Below the pieces are notes generated by a model. The model saw only the letters and a program-made list of their open reading frames with translations. It was not told where the DNA came from and made no database searches. Below, piece by piece: positions 12,501-22,422 of a stretch of DNA of 64,000 nucleotides (the first letter of the stretch is position 1; every line of letters starts with the position of its first letter). The position numbers and the translations under genes were made by a program. The DNA comes from Micrasema longulum (lineage: Eukaryota; Arthropoda; Insecta; Trichoptera; Brachycentridae), in NCBI GenBank assembly GCA_022494885.1, contig JAGVSM010003420.1, forward strand, positions 124,001-188,000. The letters run 5' to 3'.

Positions 12501-15500
12501 GATGAGACAAATTGATCAATGTAAATTGATCGAATAAAAAAATAATTCATATGATGTTGTTCATTGTTGTTGAAGCATAAATGTCTAATTTTTGGGGTGA
12601 ATAATTGTCTTAAACACACTATAATAGGCTTGTTTTTATATAAATTTTAGGAAACAGAGTTTCATGTTTGTATGAAAAAACTGATGAAACCGATTTGATC
12701 TGTGATCAGAAATTTCCCATCACTAGTGACATTAGTTTGTCAGCTGTCAGTTTAATCAAGCTATATGAGACAACTGTACCTAAAAGAAGCACTTACACAC
12801 TTCTGGTCAAACAATAAGGAGAGGTCTCAGCAGAATGTCGGTATGAGGTTTTCCCTGAGCATGAATTATGTCATACCCAAAACCCGTATGACTTTTGCTC
12901 AGAGACATCTCTCATTTATCGCACCGAGAGTGTTCAATATTTTGGAAGAATGTATTAAGCTCTCAAGAACAAAAAATATTTTTAAGAAAGGAGTTAAGGA
13001 CTGGATTTTCCTTAGTGAGAGGGATTTGAGTAGGATACTCCTTGATGATTTTCCAAATGCTTGAGTTTACTGTTTACCATATTGATGTGCCATATATATG
13101 TTTTAAAAAATATTTTTTATAATTATTTTTTATGTTTCTAATCCTATATTTGTGGTGATATACTCATGTGTCTGTGTCATATAATTGCTCGTCCCATCTC
13201 AACACAGGACTTTTAGTCCTATGGAGTTGGGACTTATGGTCTCAAATCTCTTATGTATGTAAATAAATAAATAAATATTTCAAGGACTAAAGTATTTTTT
13301 TAAACGTTTTTAATATGTAATAAAATTCTTATTTTTAATGTATTTTTCACCTGCATTTACTTTTTATTTTAAATATATCATTTACTATTTTAGAAGACGA
13401 GATTCCTTGAAATCTAGGCGGAGTCCCGAACCAGAGGACAAAAGGGCTTCTGTACCCAATCCTTCTACCAAAAGAACCTCAACTGTGTTCGGTAAATATT
13501 GCTTTTGAAAAATATTTTTTTTCAGTACGAACATTTTAAAATCAAATGTATTCATAATTTCGCTTTCTGTTTAGGTCGTGTTTCCAAGTTCAGGCACTTA
13601 AAGGGAACTCCTGGACATAAATCAACCCATATTGAAAACATTAAGAACATCAGTCGCCAGATATCGGGAGAATGCGATGGTTTTCATGGTAATTTTATTC
13701 TCATATTGTTTACTTACTTGTAAATATTATTCCACTACAGTAATATGAGGACATGACAGGCTCTTACGTTGTCATAAAAAGATGCTCATTCTGTTGTCTG
13801 TTTTACATATTTTTTGTAAAGACACGACCTGAAATTTGCTCAATTAGGAAAGTTGCAGGAGAAAAAAATGAAGAAAAAAAAACTAGGGAGTTTTAGCCAT
13901 AAAAATTAAAACAAATACTCTATAAATATATGGTATAGTGTTGATGAATCAACATATAATTTATGCCTTAGCCAACCCGGAGCGTGTGGCCGTGGCGCTG
14001 GGTGGAGGCGGGGGAAGGGTGGGCGTACTGGAACTGGCGGCACGCGGGCGCCTGGCGGACGGTGTGACCCCCGCCCTGCTGCACCCCGCAGCGCTGGCCG
14101 ATTGGCAGTGGGACCCCTTCTGCGCCGCGCGCCTGCTTGTGGCCTGCGACGACGGCCTGCTGCGCGAGTGGATCATACCGGAGGGAGGTGAGACTAACTC
14201 GACTGGCAATGAGACCCCTTTCTCCCCTATGATGACTTTCTTCCCGCAAAGTTCTGTATCAATACTTGACCTGTTGATCTGTGCCTTGACTCAACTTGTA
14301 TTTTCTAGTGAGTCAGGGCAAGTTCATAGGCATGGGTCATTCCTGGTTCCTGGACTTATGTATGTGTAATATTTTTAGTAAAAAAAAAATCATCTATCCG
14401 GATAGATAAGTAAATATTTAATTAAAATCTCGAATTAAAATCTTTAAAATCCCATAAGAAATTAATGCAGAAACTTACGTAAAAACATGCAAAAATGCCT
14501 TTCTTGTCATGCTACATGCACCTGTTACAGACATTTTACTAAAAATACTTTCATTATCCCAGATACGAAAAGTTAAATAATACTCTGAATGCATTAAAAC
14601 TACTATTATGCAATAATAAAATTTTAGCTTTGAGAATATTTCGATACGCTAGAATCGCCTGTTTCTACAAATTTATACTAGAAATTTTAATCACTGCGCG
14701 CCGAGGTGTTTAAGAAGAATTCTAACAATACATTAATTCATTTATATTTTTATTATCTAGGTCTTACTGAGCCCACAAACTCGCCAAATCGCCAGATCGC
14801 TGTACACTCTGACAAGGTGTACATAATCCGTTTCCATCCCACGGCGTCCGACGTGCTCGTCACGGCTGGGCACGACCTCACCGTCAAGTTGTGGGACCTC
14901 TCCTCAGTGGACCCCGATCAGCCCAAGGAGAAGATTCTGCTGACGGGACACAAGGACCAAATCTTCGCCCTGGCGTGGTCGCCCTGTGGTAATTACCTGG
15001 CCACTGTCAGCAAGGACGGTCTGATTAGGGTGAGTCTGCGTCATTATTTCAATGGAATGCTGATGGACAATGTTAAAACATTCTGTGTAATTTTTTTATT
15101 TTATAATATAAAAAATTTAAAAATATGTTTTCTGGATTCTTTTTTTTTACTTAATCAAAATTTTATTTTGTATGATTTCAATATTAGTTTCTCATTTTTT
15201 ATTTTCAAACTGATTCAATACATTTAAATATTTTATATACATACCTACAGGATGGTAAAAATAAAATGCAAAAAATACTTTTAAAATAAATTAAGCTAAT
15301 TTGCCCAAATATTTAAATTTTGGTGGGCTTTTCAACGAGTTGTAAATAACTCACTGATCTGTGGCTGGGTTCACGACACTAGCCATGGACCACAACCTGA
15401 TTCAATCTAAATATAGAAATATTAAACCAAATTAAGTCTAGTTTGTAAAAAAAGTTTTTTGTGAAAATATGTACAGTAAAACCTCGTTTTTACATTTCTC

Positions 15501-18500
15501 GATTTTGCACTTAAATATTTAGGTTCAATTTATTTCCATACATTCTTATTCAAATAGTTCTCCCAATTAACATTTTTCATAACCCCGGTTTTAATTTGAA
15601 ATTGAAAAAAAACTCATTCGATCTGTCAAAAGACAACGAGCCGCGCGCACCACGTGAACGGAGAATAAAATCGAGGTAAATAAAAAAATGTGTAAATTAC
15701 TGTCTCAAACTTAATTCAAAGTAGGTGTAGTGTAATTTTGACATTTTACTAAATGGTGACATGCAGTTGACACATGTTTAGGAAGAATAAAGTCTTTACA
15801 TCAATAAATTTATTACGATGCAGAAAGTTTAAAAATTTGGCAATAGAATTATTATTTGAAGTTATAAACATAATGTCAAATAGTTTTACCGCGGTGTAAA
15901 TGACAGTTGAAATTTTGTGTAGCCATACTAAAAAAAGTGATACCATATAAATAAAATTTCCCAATATTTAGGGAAAAAATCATTGTATGCATTTTATGCA
16001 AATTCAATTTTTTTTTCGTGTTTTTAAGGTTGACATAAAATTATTTAAATATGTTTTTTTTAAATTCAATAAAAAATAACACATTGTAGCATTGCTTGAA
16101 AAAATACATAATATTCTTAGCTAAATCATTGGTAAATATGAATAATCCCCAATTATGACAGTTCTTACAATTTTTTTGCAGTATATTTAGTACAGTCTAG
16201 TACAATAATTATATTTTTATGTAATTTAATTTTTTCCGTACAATTTTAATTTCTTCACTTTAGAGTTTTCCTCAGTTTGACACTTTTTTTGGCTCCCTTG
16301 AAAAATGTAAAACAGAGGTTTTACTGTACTTCTTTTTCACAGTAGTGCAGTGTAGTATATTCAATTAAAAAATTACTAAATTTGTGAAATTCATTATCTT
16401 TTATGGAATTTTATTTTCATTAAGTTTCTCCAACAAAGACTATGTTTATTGTAGGTGTATAAGCCTCGATCTTCCACTGCTCCAATTCGAGAAGGAAAGG
16501 GGCCGGTAGGAAGTCGCGGTGCTAGGTTGGTGTGGGCTCTCAATGGCACCCATATTGTGGTTACTGGATTCGATAAGTAAGTACATTCATACCTCATGCG
16601 GTTGCAGACCCCATGGCATGGAATGCTCTCCCAACAGAAGTGCCAAACTATGAGAGCGAATTGATGTTTTGGAAAATACTTAAAACTCACCTTTTCTCTA
16701 AACCATTTTAATAAATCTGTTGTATTTGATGACAAAACAAATTATTTTACTTAAATTAAAAATTTCATAGAATCACTTTGTAAAACTCCCTTGAGATATT
16801 ATATTCCGAAAATGGCGCTTCATAAGTTATTCATAATAATACTCAAACTTCCGTATAAAAAAAAGTCCAAGGACTTTTTAAAATATTTTAATTGCAATGT
16901 TAAACCACCTTTAAAATTGTGATTTTTTTTTTTTTTTAAAGCAAACTAAGTAACCAAATAACCCGATATATAATGTCCGTACAATCAAAACTCTTTATTG
17001 CTCGACTGTGCGCCCTCTTCTAGAATATGCCTCCGTGGTCTGGTCGCCATTCTATGTCAATCGCATAAATCACATTGAATCAGTCCAACATCGCTTGTTT
17101 TGAAAAATAGCGTGGATGCTCGGACTAGAGAGAGATAATTATTCTTATGCTGATATAGAGTCAATGTTCAATATTTCTAGTCTACAAAAACGTAGAACTA
17201 ATATTGACTTCATATATATGTTCTGCATACTAAATGGTATAATCGATGTCCCATCATTACTGGGACAAGTAAAATTCAATATTGCGACTCGTAGGTTGAG
17301 AAACAATGAAGTACTGTTCATCGATCAGCATAGAACAAACTATGGCCTTAGTTCTCCAATGACCTGTCTTTGTTGTATTGTTAACTCAAGACAAGATCTG
17401 GACTTTTTTGTTTAAGTTTACAACGATTTAAATGAGTACTAAATAAATAGTCCAGATCTTGTCTCGATGTCCGTTATGTTCGTCAATGCTTCTTTTCTTT
17501 TTTGAATGTTATAAACTCTTCTTTTATTGTAATATTTTAACCCTATAAATTGTATACTTGGACAATGTCCGTTAATAAATAAATAAATATTCACTACACA
17601 TTGTCACATACATACAATACTCACACACACATAGACATATAACACACACCCTCACATAATATATATATACTCAGTATACTCACCCTCACTCACAACATGT
17701 ACAATAATAGCACTGATACACTAAAACAAATACTTAGCATAAAATATTATTACGTTAAAATAAAAGTCATCCTCATAATGTAATTAAGACACATTTTATA
17801 TATATATTTCTACCGACATATTGAAACCATTGTATTTATTCTATAATGTGTTTTGTTTTTATGAGAAAAATAAAATAAAATATGTATATGGAGCTTTTCA
17901 TGTTTGTACTAAAGTGTTGTTAATATTTCAGGGTTTCAGAGCGCCAGATAACAGTTTTCAATGCAACAGATCTTTCCGCTCCCCTCAATACAATTGGACT
18001 TGATGTCTCTCCCGCTATCCTTATGCCATTCTACGATGAAGACAGCTCCACTCTTTTCCTTACTGGCAGGGTAAGAAAATACTTAGGGTAGATAGATACA
18101 ATTAGGAATTATTTGCTTGGTTGGGCTGTATATTGCAGATGGATCTCGAGGTCTTTAGAATGCGACAACGCGATCTCTAGTTCTAGATGTGAGAGGCCCG
18201 GAGAAACCGTATGCTCCAACTAGATAGCAGATTTGGAATGTGTGTTAGTAAAATACTAAACAAAACTAGAAAAGTTTACTTCTTTTCCACATCCACTCCT
18301 AAGTGGAGCACGACGACATCACCAAACGCTGTTGTTAGTTCTGCCGAATAAAGCCGAAAGATCACCATCCACCGTCTTCCTGGACGGCGGGAGCCCGTGG
18401 GTGTGAAGAAAAGGCAGCTCGGGTTGATGCTCTACTGAGGTTTTCGCAGCATGTGTCTAAGCCAGGTCCATCGTCACATTCTCTAAACACTCGTTATAGG

Positions 18501-21500
18501 AGACTGCTGCGTCCGTTCTCGGACTTCGATGTTAGTTATGAAATCGAACCAACAAATAGCATCAATCCTGATGATGCAATTAACACTGTGATTCAATCCG
18601 AAACATTGGAAAAGAGTGTGAACACGACCCAGAAAAGTTCGCTGTGCAGATAAATATTTTTTTTACTGATTGTATAGATCATTGTTTGTTTCGTTCCCAG
18701 GGAGACACAACCATTTACTGCTTGGAGGTGACTCAGGAGCCCCCATTCCTGTGCGCGCTGTCCCACCACCGCTGCCCCTCCATCCACCAGGGGCTGGCCA
18801 TGTTGCCAAAGAACACATGCGACGTGAGCAGAGTAGAATTCGCCAAAGGTCTGCGCCTTACCAACACCACCATTGAGCCACTCAGCTTCACAGTGCCCAG
18901 AATCAAGGTATATGCCCCTTCTCTAATCACCTTTACGAAATGCTTGAAATCCTTAGAACCCTAATTTTTCATCATATTGTAGGACTCACCCGGAAACCAA
19001 TGCCCACTGTTGCCTGATCTACTATCGTCTTAAGGACAGTGCAGAAGATACATTTTGAATGTCATTTCCTGTACGGAAACAAACGAATAATCAAAACATC
19101 CGAAATCAAAACCTATGTCAAATCGCTGACAGCAAGAGAAATACAGAACCACCTCAGTTCCCCACTCGGAAAAGAACACTATGGACTAGACTACGAGTAG
19201 TTCAGTTCAGACATTAAGTAGATCAGTCCAGTTTGGAGAATCCAAACGGTTGGCTGTTTCAAGCATTCGTTTTTCAAATGGAATGTCATACAATATTCCT
19301 ACTATATATCCAACAATATTTTTTGATCCTCTCCCCGTCTCCTCTCAAACTTCTTACCTGATCTCGAATCCCGTGAATTCCTTACTTCATCATGTAAAAT
19401 GTTATAGAAGTACAGTAAAACCTCATTTTTACGTTCCTCAATTTTACGTCTTCCCGCTTTTTACGCCAAAATGTTTAGGTCTAATTTTTTTCCATAAATT
19501 CTCATTAAAATATTCCCCCAATTAACGTTTTTTACATTGAAAATTTTTCGAAACTCACTTGTCTGTCAAAAGACGCCGAGCTGCGAGCCACCGCATTTGC
19601 CCAAAAGGAAAATAAAAAAAATTTAAAATTGTTGTCTCAAACTAAATTCAATGTAGGTTCAGGATAATTGACCATTTTGTTTAAGTCGCTTAATTTCGAC
19701 ATTTTACTAAATTGTGACATGCGGTTGTCGCATGAAGAATAAAGTATCAATAAATTATGATGCAGAAATTTTAAAAATTTTGTAATAGAAATATTTTTTT
19801 AAGTTATAAACATACTTTGGAAAGAAGATTGTTTTAATAGTTATCATAAAAGTGTGAAACAGTTTTGCTGCGATGTAAATGACAGTTGAAATTCTGTGGT
19901 GCCATACTAAAAAAAGTGATAATGAAATTTCCCGATATTTAGGGAAAAAGTCATTGTATGCATTTTATGCTAATTCGAATGTTTATTTTCGTATTTTTAA
20001 AGTTAAGTATTAATTACTTAAACATGTTATTTTTTTAAATTCAATAAAAAAAAACACATTCTGGTATTGATTGTAAAAATACTAAATATTTTTAAAGAAA
20101 TCATAGGTAAATATAAATAATCCCCAATTATGGCAGTTTTTACAATTTTTCTGCAGTTTTTTATTTCTTCACTTTAGCATTTTCCTCAGATTAGCACTTT
20201 TTTTTCGTTGCTCTCTTAAAAAACGTAAAACAGGAGTTTTACTGTATAACAATATTATCGTAGCCATCTTTACAATGGAAATAAAATTATCTTAAAACCA
20301 AACTTAACACAGGTTCAAAACATGTAATCTTCAATAAACTGTGGCCATCTATATGCATACCTATTTACCAAATAACATGTCTTTTTGTGTTTCAGAGTGA
20401 ATTATTCCAAGATGATCTGTTCCCCCCGACTCGCGTGAGCTGGCTGCCCACCCTCACCGCTGCCGAGTGGTTCAGCGGAGTGGACAGGCCAGTCAAGAGG
20501 ATCTCTCTCAAGCCTCCGGGAATGGATTCACGTGAGTACTGCCATATATCTAGCCTATAACAAGGCGAGCCGGCTCTCTACCCTCATTAGAGGATCTTCC
20601 CGCCTAAATTAATACTGATTTATTTTACGCAGTATCGGAGTCTGGTGTCCCTTCACCCCAGACCCCCTCTGGACCGGCCCCCACCAGTGCTCCCCTACCC
20701 AAGGGGCCCTTCAACAGGCTCGGCTGGAATCCTGAGATGGCGGGCCTTACTAAAGCCAAGCAAGATGAGGTAATATTACATTATTATCTGTATTTCAAGA
20801 TGGATGTCAAATATTGATTTTCAATAATACTTTTTCACCGATTTCCGTTGACCGGTTTCAAAGCGACACAAGCTTCTTTATCAAGGTATGCTTAACTAAT
20901 GAATTCTATTCTATTTTTTACAGTGATTACTAAATTGATACATATGGAGCAAATATTGTTGTTGTCTAGTTTTAAAGATCGAATCCATCTCACTTTACAA
21001 TTCTCATCTTTACAAGAACAACATGACAAAAAGACTCGATTTATTAGCTCCATATGTTTCCATATGTATATTTTTTGGATAATATTTAGTAATCGCTGTT
21101 AAAATACAATAGGCTTAGATTCATTTGTTAAGTATACCTAGATAAAGAAGCTTATGTAGCTTTGAAACCGGTCGGTAGAAAAAATAAAAATATGTGGCTA
21201 AAAAACAAAGTTGTTTTATATATATTTTATTAAATATCAAGTGGTTAAAAATAAAGCGCTTTTTTTTATATATTGAGGAAGTTCAGTGTCTTTTTTAATT
21301 TTTATTTGTTAATAGACTATTAAACTAAGACAATATTTTTTTTTTTTCTGAAAGTTTTGTTTTGTATTTCTGAAATAACTCGGCGTGTGACGTCAGGGTT
21401 TGTTCTCTGTTAGTTCTTCGGATTGGTTTGTTTACGGTAAGCCAACCGGATATCCTTCCAGCTCCCATATCATCAATTGGTTCATATGAACCCGTGACGT

Positions 21501-21802
21501 CGATCAAAGTAGTGCGTTTTTATTGAAATATTTTTTATTATTTTTTTCGTGCATTTTCAAGAAACTTTGCCTTACAATTTAATGATCTAATTTTTACCGC
21601 GCGTAAGAAAACATTTTTTGTATCCAATTTCCCGTAGGGCTGAAGTTCCCCATTCCCGAATAGCCACAAAGTTAGTGCTTCAAATATAAATTTTAAACTT
21701 CATTTTCAGATCCAGCGATCTCTAGCTTCGCGGGTCGAAGTGAATCTCAAATTGGAGCAGGACAGTATGGAAGGAGTGGACGAGTCAGAATGGGATCAGT
21801 AA
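3504..21802 (+). CDS. pod1: Coronin-7 / Pod-1 (3' part, 15 exons, N-terminus outside window)
   Basis: Actin-associated coronin of the two-propeller (coronin-7/Pod-1) class. Exons: 3504-4079, 4790-4970, 8649-8750, 9834-9954, 11493-11690, 13394-13491, 13575-13688, 13972-14187, 14761-15029, 16455-16576, 17932-18070, 18701-18907, 20396-20531, 20633-20769, 21710-21802. All introns are GT-AG and the phases join without a stop, giving 902 residues plus TAA. The first ~425 residues are an acidic/Pro-rich linker with SH3-ligand-like stretches (PPKPMPR). The second propeller begins at GRVSKFRHLKGTPGHKS (exon 7) and includes VYIIRFHP...LVTAGHDLTVKLWDL and IFALAWSPCGNYLATVSKDG. It is followed by the coronin signatures EPLSFTVPR and AAEWFSG. 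The C-terminus DESEWDQ resembles the acidic-Trp tail that contacts Arp2/3 in this family (family knowledge). Exon 1 of the window opens in phase 0 just after an AG, so the first propeller must lie upstream of base 1. Family assignment is strong; the symbol follows the Drosophila name. Confidence 0.93.
4245..4421. repeat. 9-bp tandem satellite (TTAAATAAA)n in coronin intron
   Basis: About 19-20 tandem copies of TTAAATAAA, with a later block of TTTAATAAA variants, lie in the intron between the first two coronin exons of the window. The 9-bp period makes it an open frame of repeated Leu-Asn-Lys. This is a by-product of the repeat length, not a gene. Confidence 0.9.
5087..5600 (-). mobile_element. 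Non-LTR retrotransposon 3' fragment (reverse transcriptase C-terminus)
   Basis: The minus strand encodes a degenerate C-terminal segment: RRTIADLTLMHKVK, IIDCPKLLSLINFCVPTRTT and NRTNFTHHSPLP. This is the layout found after the RT thumb in jockey/CR1-type LINEs. Frameshifts and stops follow. Its 3' tail carries a GCCCGGAGGGCTC motif near 5105 that recurs at about 51730 (GCGCCCGTGGGGCTC). It sits inside the large coronin intron 4971-8648. Confidence 0.65.
5605..6155. repeat. Degenerate inverted-repeat sequence related to the 55.4-kb Harbinger-like MITE
   Basis: GTTTCCTAAGAAAGTGGTGC at about 5607 is mirrored by GCACCGCTTTCTTAGGAAAC at about 6131-6150. Both resemble the terminal sequence of the element at 55364-55606 (TTTCCTAGGACAGCGGTGCC). 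The GC-rich block 6010-6150 shares GACGGCC and CACCG motifs with that element. Heavily diverged. Confidence 0.4.
6862..7340 (+). mobile_element. Non-LTR retrotransposon 3' end (RT C-terminal region, one frameshift)
   Basis: The first frame reads YGSEVWNWKN, RLNAVEMRSLRRMCG, VLRWFGHVERM and ANVDGCR. After a frameshift near 7131-7140 the second frame continues KRGRPRKTWHDQVHQILEDG to a stop at about 7353. This is the common C-terminal block of insect non-LTR elements. The segment ends in (GTT)n at 7334-7350, a typical LINE 3' microsatellite. A related fragment lies at 31010-31385 on the minus strand. Confidence 0.8.
7935..8110. repeat. Possible TE-derived segment (low confidence)
   Basis: The segment TTCTTCTGTACGTGTGATGT...TTCTAAACGGCTTAACAGAT resembles a common insect repeat motif by memory only. 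No ends or coding region can be defined. Confidence 0.2.
8415..8630. repeat. Short direct repeats and a LINE-like tail
   Basis: Two copies of a ~43-base unit (CATAAACAAGYAYYTAGGTA core) lie about 73 bases apart at 8415-8457 and 8488-8530. Immediately afterwards 8537-8630 reads QANVRVGQRLSAPLV in one frame and ends in TAAATAAATAAATA, like a decayed LINE 3' end. This abuts the coronin exon beginning at 8649. Confidence 0.35.
9125..9370 (-). mobile_element. Non-LTR retrotransposon 3' fragment
   Basis: A minus-strand frame reads TRGRRYLKITFVVRTSLAQR then YSYIGPKIYNIMPE. This is the terminal RT-protein segment shared with fragments at 12765-13064 and 56430-56786 (pattern R.S......YIGP..FN.LP). 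It lies in the coronin intron 8751-9833 and is 5' truncated. Confidence 0.6.
10135..11310. mobile_element. Pogo/Tigger-like element, copy 1
   Basis: Ends GGTAAAACCCTCTTTTTACG and its degenerate complement (TAAAAATGAAGTCTTACTG) match the other three copies. Interior landmarks shared with copy 4 include AAATGTTGGGAAATTTTATT and the GC-rich GGCACACGCGGTGGCGCGCG block near 11072. No intact transposase. It is the most diverged and longest copy (~1.18 kb), in the coronin intron 9955-11492. Confidence 0.6.
12325..12450. repeat. Dispersed hairpin repeat, truncated copy 2
   Basis: Shares TTGCAACAGAGAGGGAAAAC, the AACTCCCTAGGG...ATCCAGT block and CAAACATTGTTAAATAAA with the copies at 963 and 54085. 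It lies in coronin intron 11691-13393. Confidence 0.5.
12755..13280 (+). mobile_element. Non-LTR retrotransposon 3' fragment with TAAATAAATAAA tail
   Basis: The open frame to 13064 reads LYLKEALTHFW, RFSLSMNYVIPKTRMTFAQR and HLSFIAPRVFNILEE, matching the C-terminal end of LINE reverse transcriptase proteins. It is followed by ~210 bases of 3' UTR and a TAAA tail at 13260-13278. It lies in the coronin intron upstream of the exon at 13394. Confidence 0.65.
15303..15415 (-). repeat. tRNA-derived SINE family B, head-deleted copy
   Basis: Contains the family's 3' body (CCCAAATATTTAAAT, ACGAGTTGTAAATAACTCAC) and a remnant of the head (CACTAGCCATGGACCACAAC) in reverse orientation. Fuller copies lie at 46645-46800 and 52046-52200. 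Confidence 0.55.
15474..16326. mobile_element. Pogo/Tigger-like element, copy 2
   Basis: CAGTAAAACCTCGTTTTTAC at 15474 is mirrored by ACAGAGGTTTTACTG ending at 16326, with TA on both flanks as for TA-duplicating transposons. It is oriented opposite to copies 1 and 4. The interior has AAAAAGTGATACCATA and the GAGCCGCGCGCACCACG block but no transposase. It lies within coronin intron 15030-16454. Confidence 0.75.
16598..16860 (+). mobile_element. Non-LTR retrotransposon 3' fragment next to a coronin splice donor
   Basis: GCAGACCCCATGGCATGGAA begins at 16604 and encodes ADPMAWNALPTEV, the same RT tail as at 49954-50301 (AGPMAWNALPAEV). It is followed by the family 3' UTR (AAAATGGCGCTTCATAAGTT). 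It starts about 20 bases after the donor at 16577. Confidence 0.7.
16985..17590 (+). mobile_element. Non-LTR retrotransposon 3' fragment (jockey-like RT C-terminus)
   Basis: The frame reads LYCSTVRPLLEYASVVWSPF, NRINHIESVQHRLF, a stop, then WMLGLERDNYSYADIESMFN through RRLRNNEVLFIDQHRTNYGL. It ends with a TAAATAAATAAAT tail at 17573-17588. The same family is present on the minus strand at 55143-55690. It is dead, through an in-frame stop and 5' truncation. Confidence 0.8.
18290..18655 (+). other. Unidentified coding-like fragment in coronin intron
   Basis: A frame running to 18653 reads DALLRFSQHVSKPGPSSHSL, then TRYRRLLRPFSDFDVSYEIE and a tail rich in Asn and Ser. Base composition is less AT-rich than the flanks, and an earlier frame (HHPPSSWTAGARGCEEKAAR) is contiguous. 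I do not recognise a family. It may be a degraded transposon ORF, and no splice evidence ties it to coronin. Confidence 0.25.
19000..19200 (+). other. Unidentified coding-like remnant
   Basis: A short frame reads KTSEIKTYVKSLTAREIQNH then LSSPLGKEHYGLDYE and a stop at 19198-19200. It is preceded by IHFECHFLYGNKRI. It looks like a real protein end but is unassigned, and sits in coronin intron 18908-20395 just before a pogo-like copy. Confidence 0.25.
19413..20244. mobile_element. Pogo/Tigger-like element, copy 3
   Basis: CAGTAAAACCTCATTTTTAC (19413) and CAGGAGTTTTACTG (ending 20244) are flanked by TA on both sides. It has the same orientation and interior as copy 2, including GATGTAAATGACAGTTGAAA. 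At 832 bp it is the shortest copy and is non-coding. Confidence 0.75.
20831..21185. mobile_element. Inverted-repeat (fold-back/MITE) element
   Basis: The left arm (GACCGGTTTCAAAGCGACAC...AGCTTCTTTATC...) is complemented by the right arm (GATAAAGAAGCTTATGTAGCTTTGAAACCGGTC). Arms are roughly 110 bases around a central GCTCCATATG-containing region. It lies in the last coronin intron. Confidence 0.6.
21290..21655. repeat. Dispersed repeat R21, copy 1
   Basis: Shares a ~350-base sequence with 41868-42208 (same orientation) and 42838-43215 (inverted). Shared blocks are GTATTTCTGAAATAACTC, GTGTGACGTCAG, AACCGGATATCCTTC and TTTTTACCGCGCG. No coding capacity. It ends about 55 bases before the last coronin exon. 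Confidence 0.65.
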
Positions 21803-22274
21803 ACTCACTGTACGAGTTTGATGTGTCGACATCACGCTACGCTCAACCATCCTCAAACTCACTCATCTACATTTAGATAATAACTCTCTTCCATGTTCAT
21901 CCCTAGAAAATCATTATTTCGAAACTGAAAACAAGCCACTAGATAAATCAATCCCATTTTTTCCCCGATATTTCTCAAAGAAACTGCATTGAAATAATTT
22001 TAGTTCACAAAATTTCACTGCAACACTTTGATATTACTGCGTGACATTTTTTGTTTACATACTGTTAATCAAAACTCATGTGATTTTCATTGCATTTTTC
22101 GTGACAAAATACTCTTAGAATTTTTTTACTATTAAGTTATGGTTTTAATACTATAGTAGCCCCTCTAGTTTTAGACAGGACAAAAATCTTGATTTTCGCG
22201 TTATTGGACGGTTAGTACTACTTTTGTTTATTTACACAGTGATAAATCTTAAATTTGAATGCTTATTTTTAGAC

Positions 22275-22280
22275 AATAAA
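22275..22280 (+). terminator. Probable polyadenylation signal of coronin gene
   Basis: AATAAA lies 473 bases after the coronin stop codon, with a second AATAAA at about 22312. Everything between the stop and this hexamer is non-repetitive AT-rich sequence, consistent with a 3' UTR. A pogo-like element begins at 22423, so a 3' end near 22300 would exclude it. A longer 3' UTR cannot be excluded. Confidence 0.5.
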
Positions 22281-22422
22281 GAGTAAAGATTCTGAGACAT
22301 GTCAAACCTTAAATAAAAATGAAAAATCGTCACATAATCTTTATTCAAACTGATGTCACCTTGACCTTTAAACGTTTGCGGTTATGTCGGCTTAAGCCAT
22401 CAAAATCGTGTCTCTTTATGTA

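Noticed and set aside
13961..14249. Two long minus-strand frames opposite the GC-rich coronin exon
   Set aside because: Antisense shadows of the real exon; stop codons are rare there only because of GC richness.
17580..17700. Candidate tandem array (CACACA/ATACA-rich)
   Set aside because: Irregular low-complexity sequence without a stable unit; not CRISPR or a satellite.
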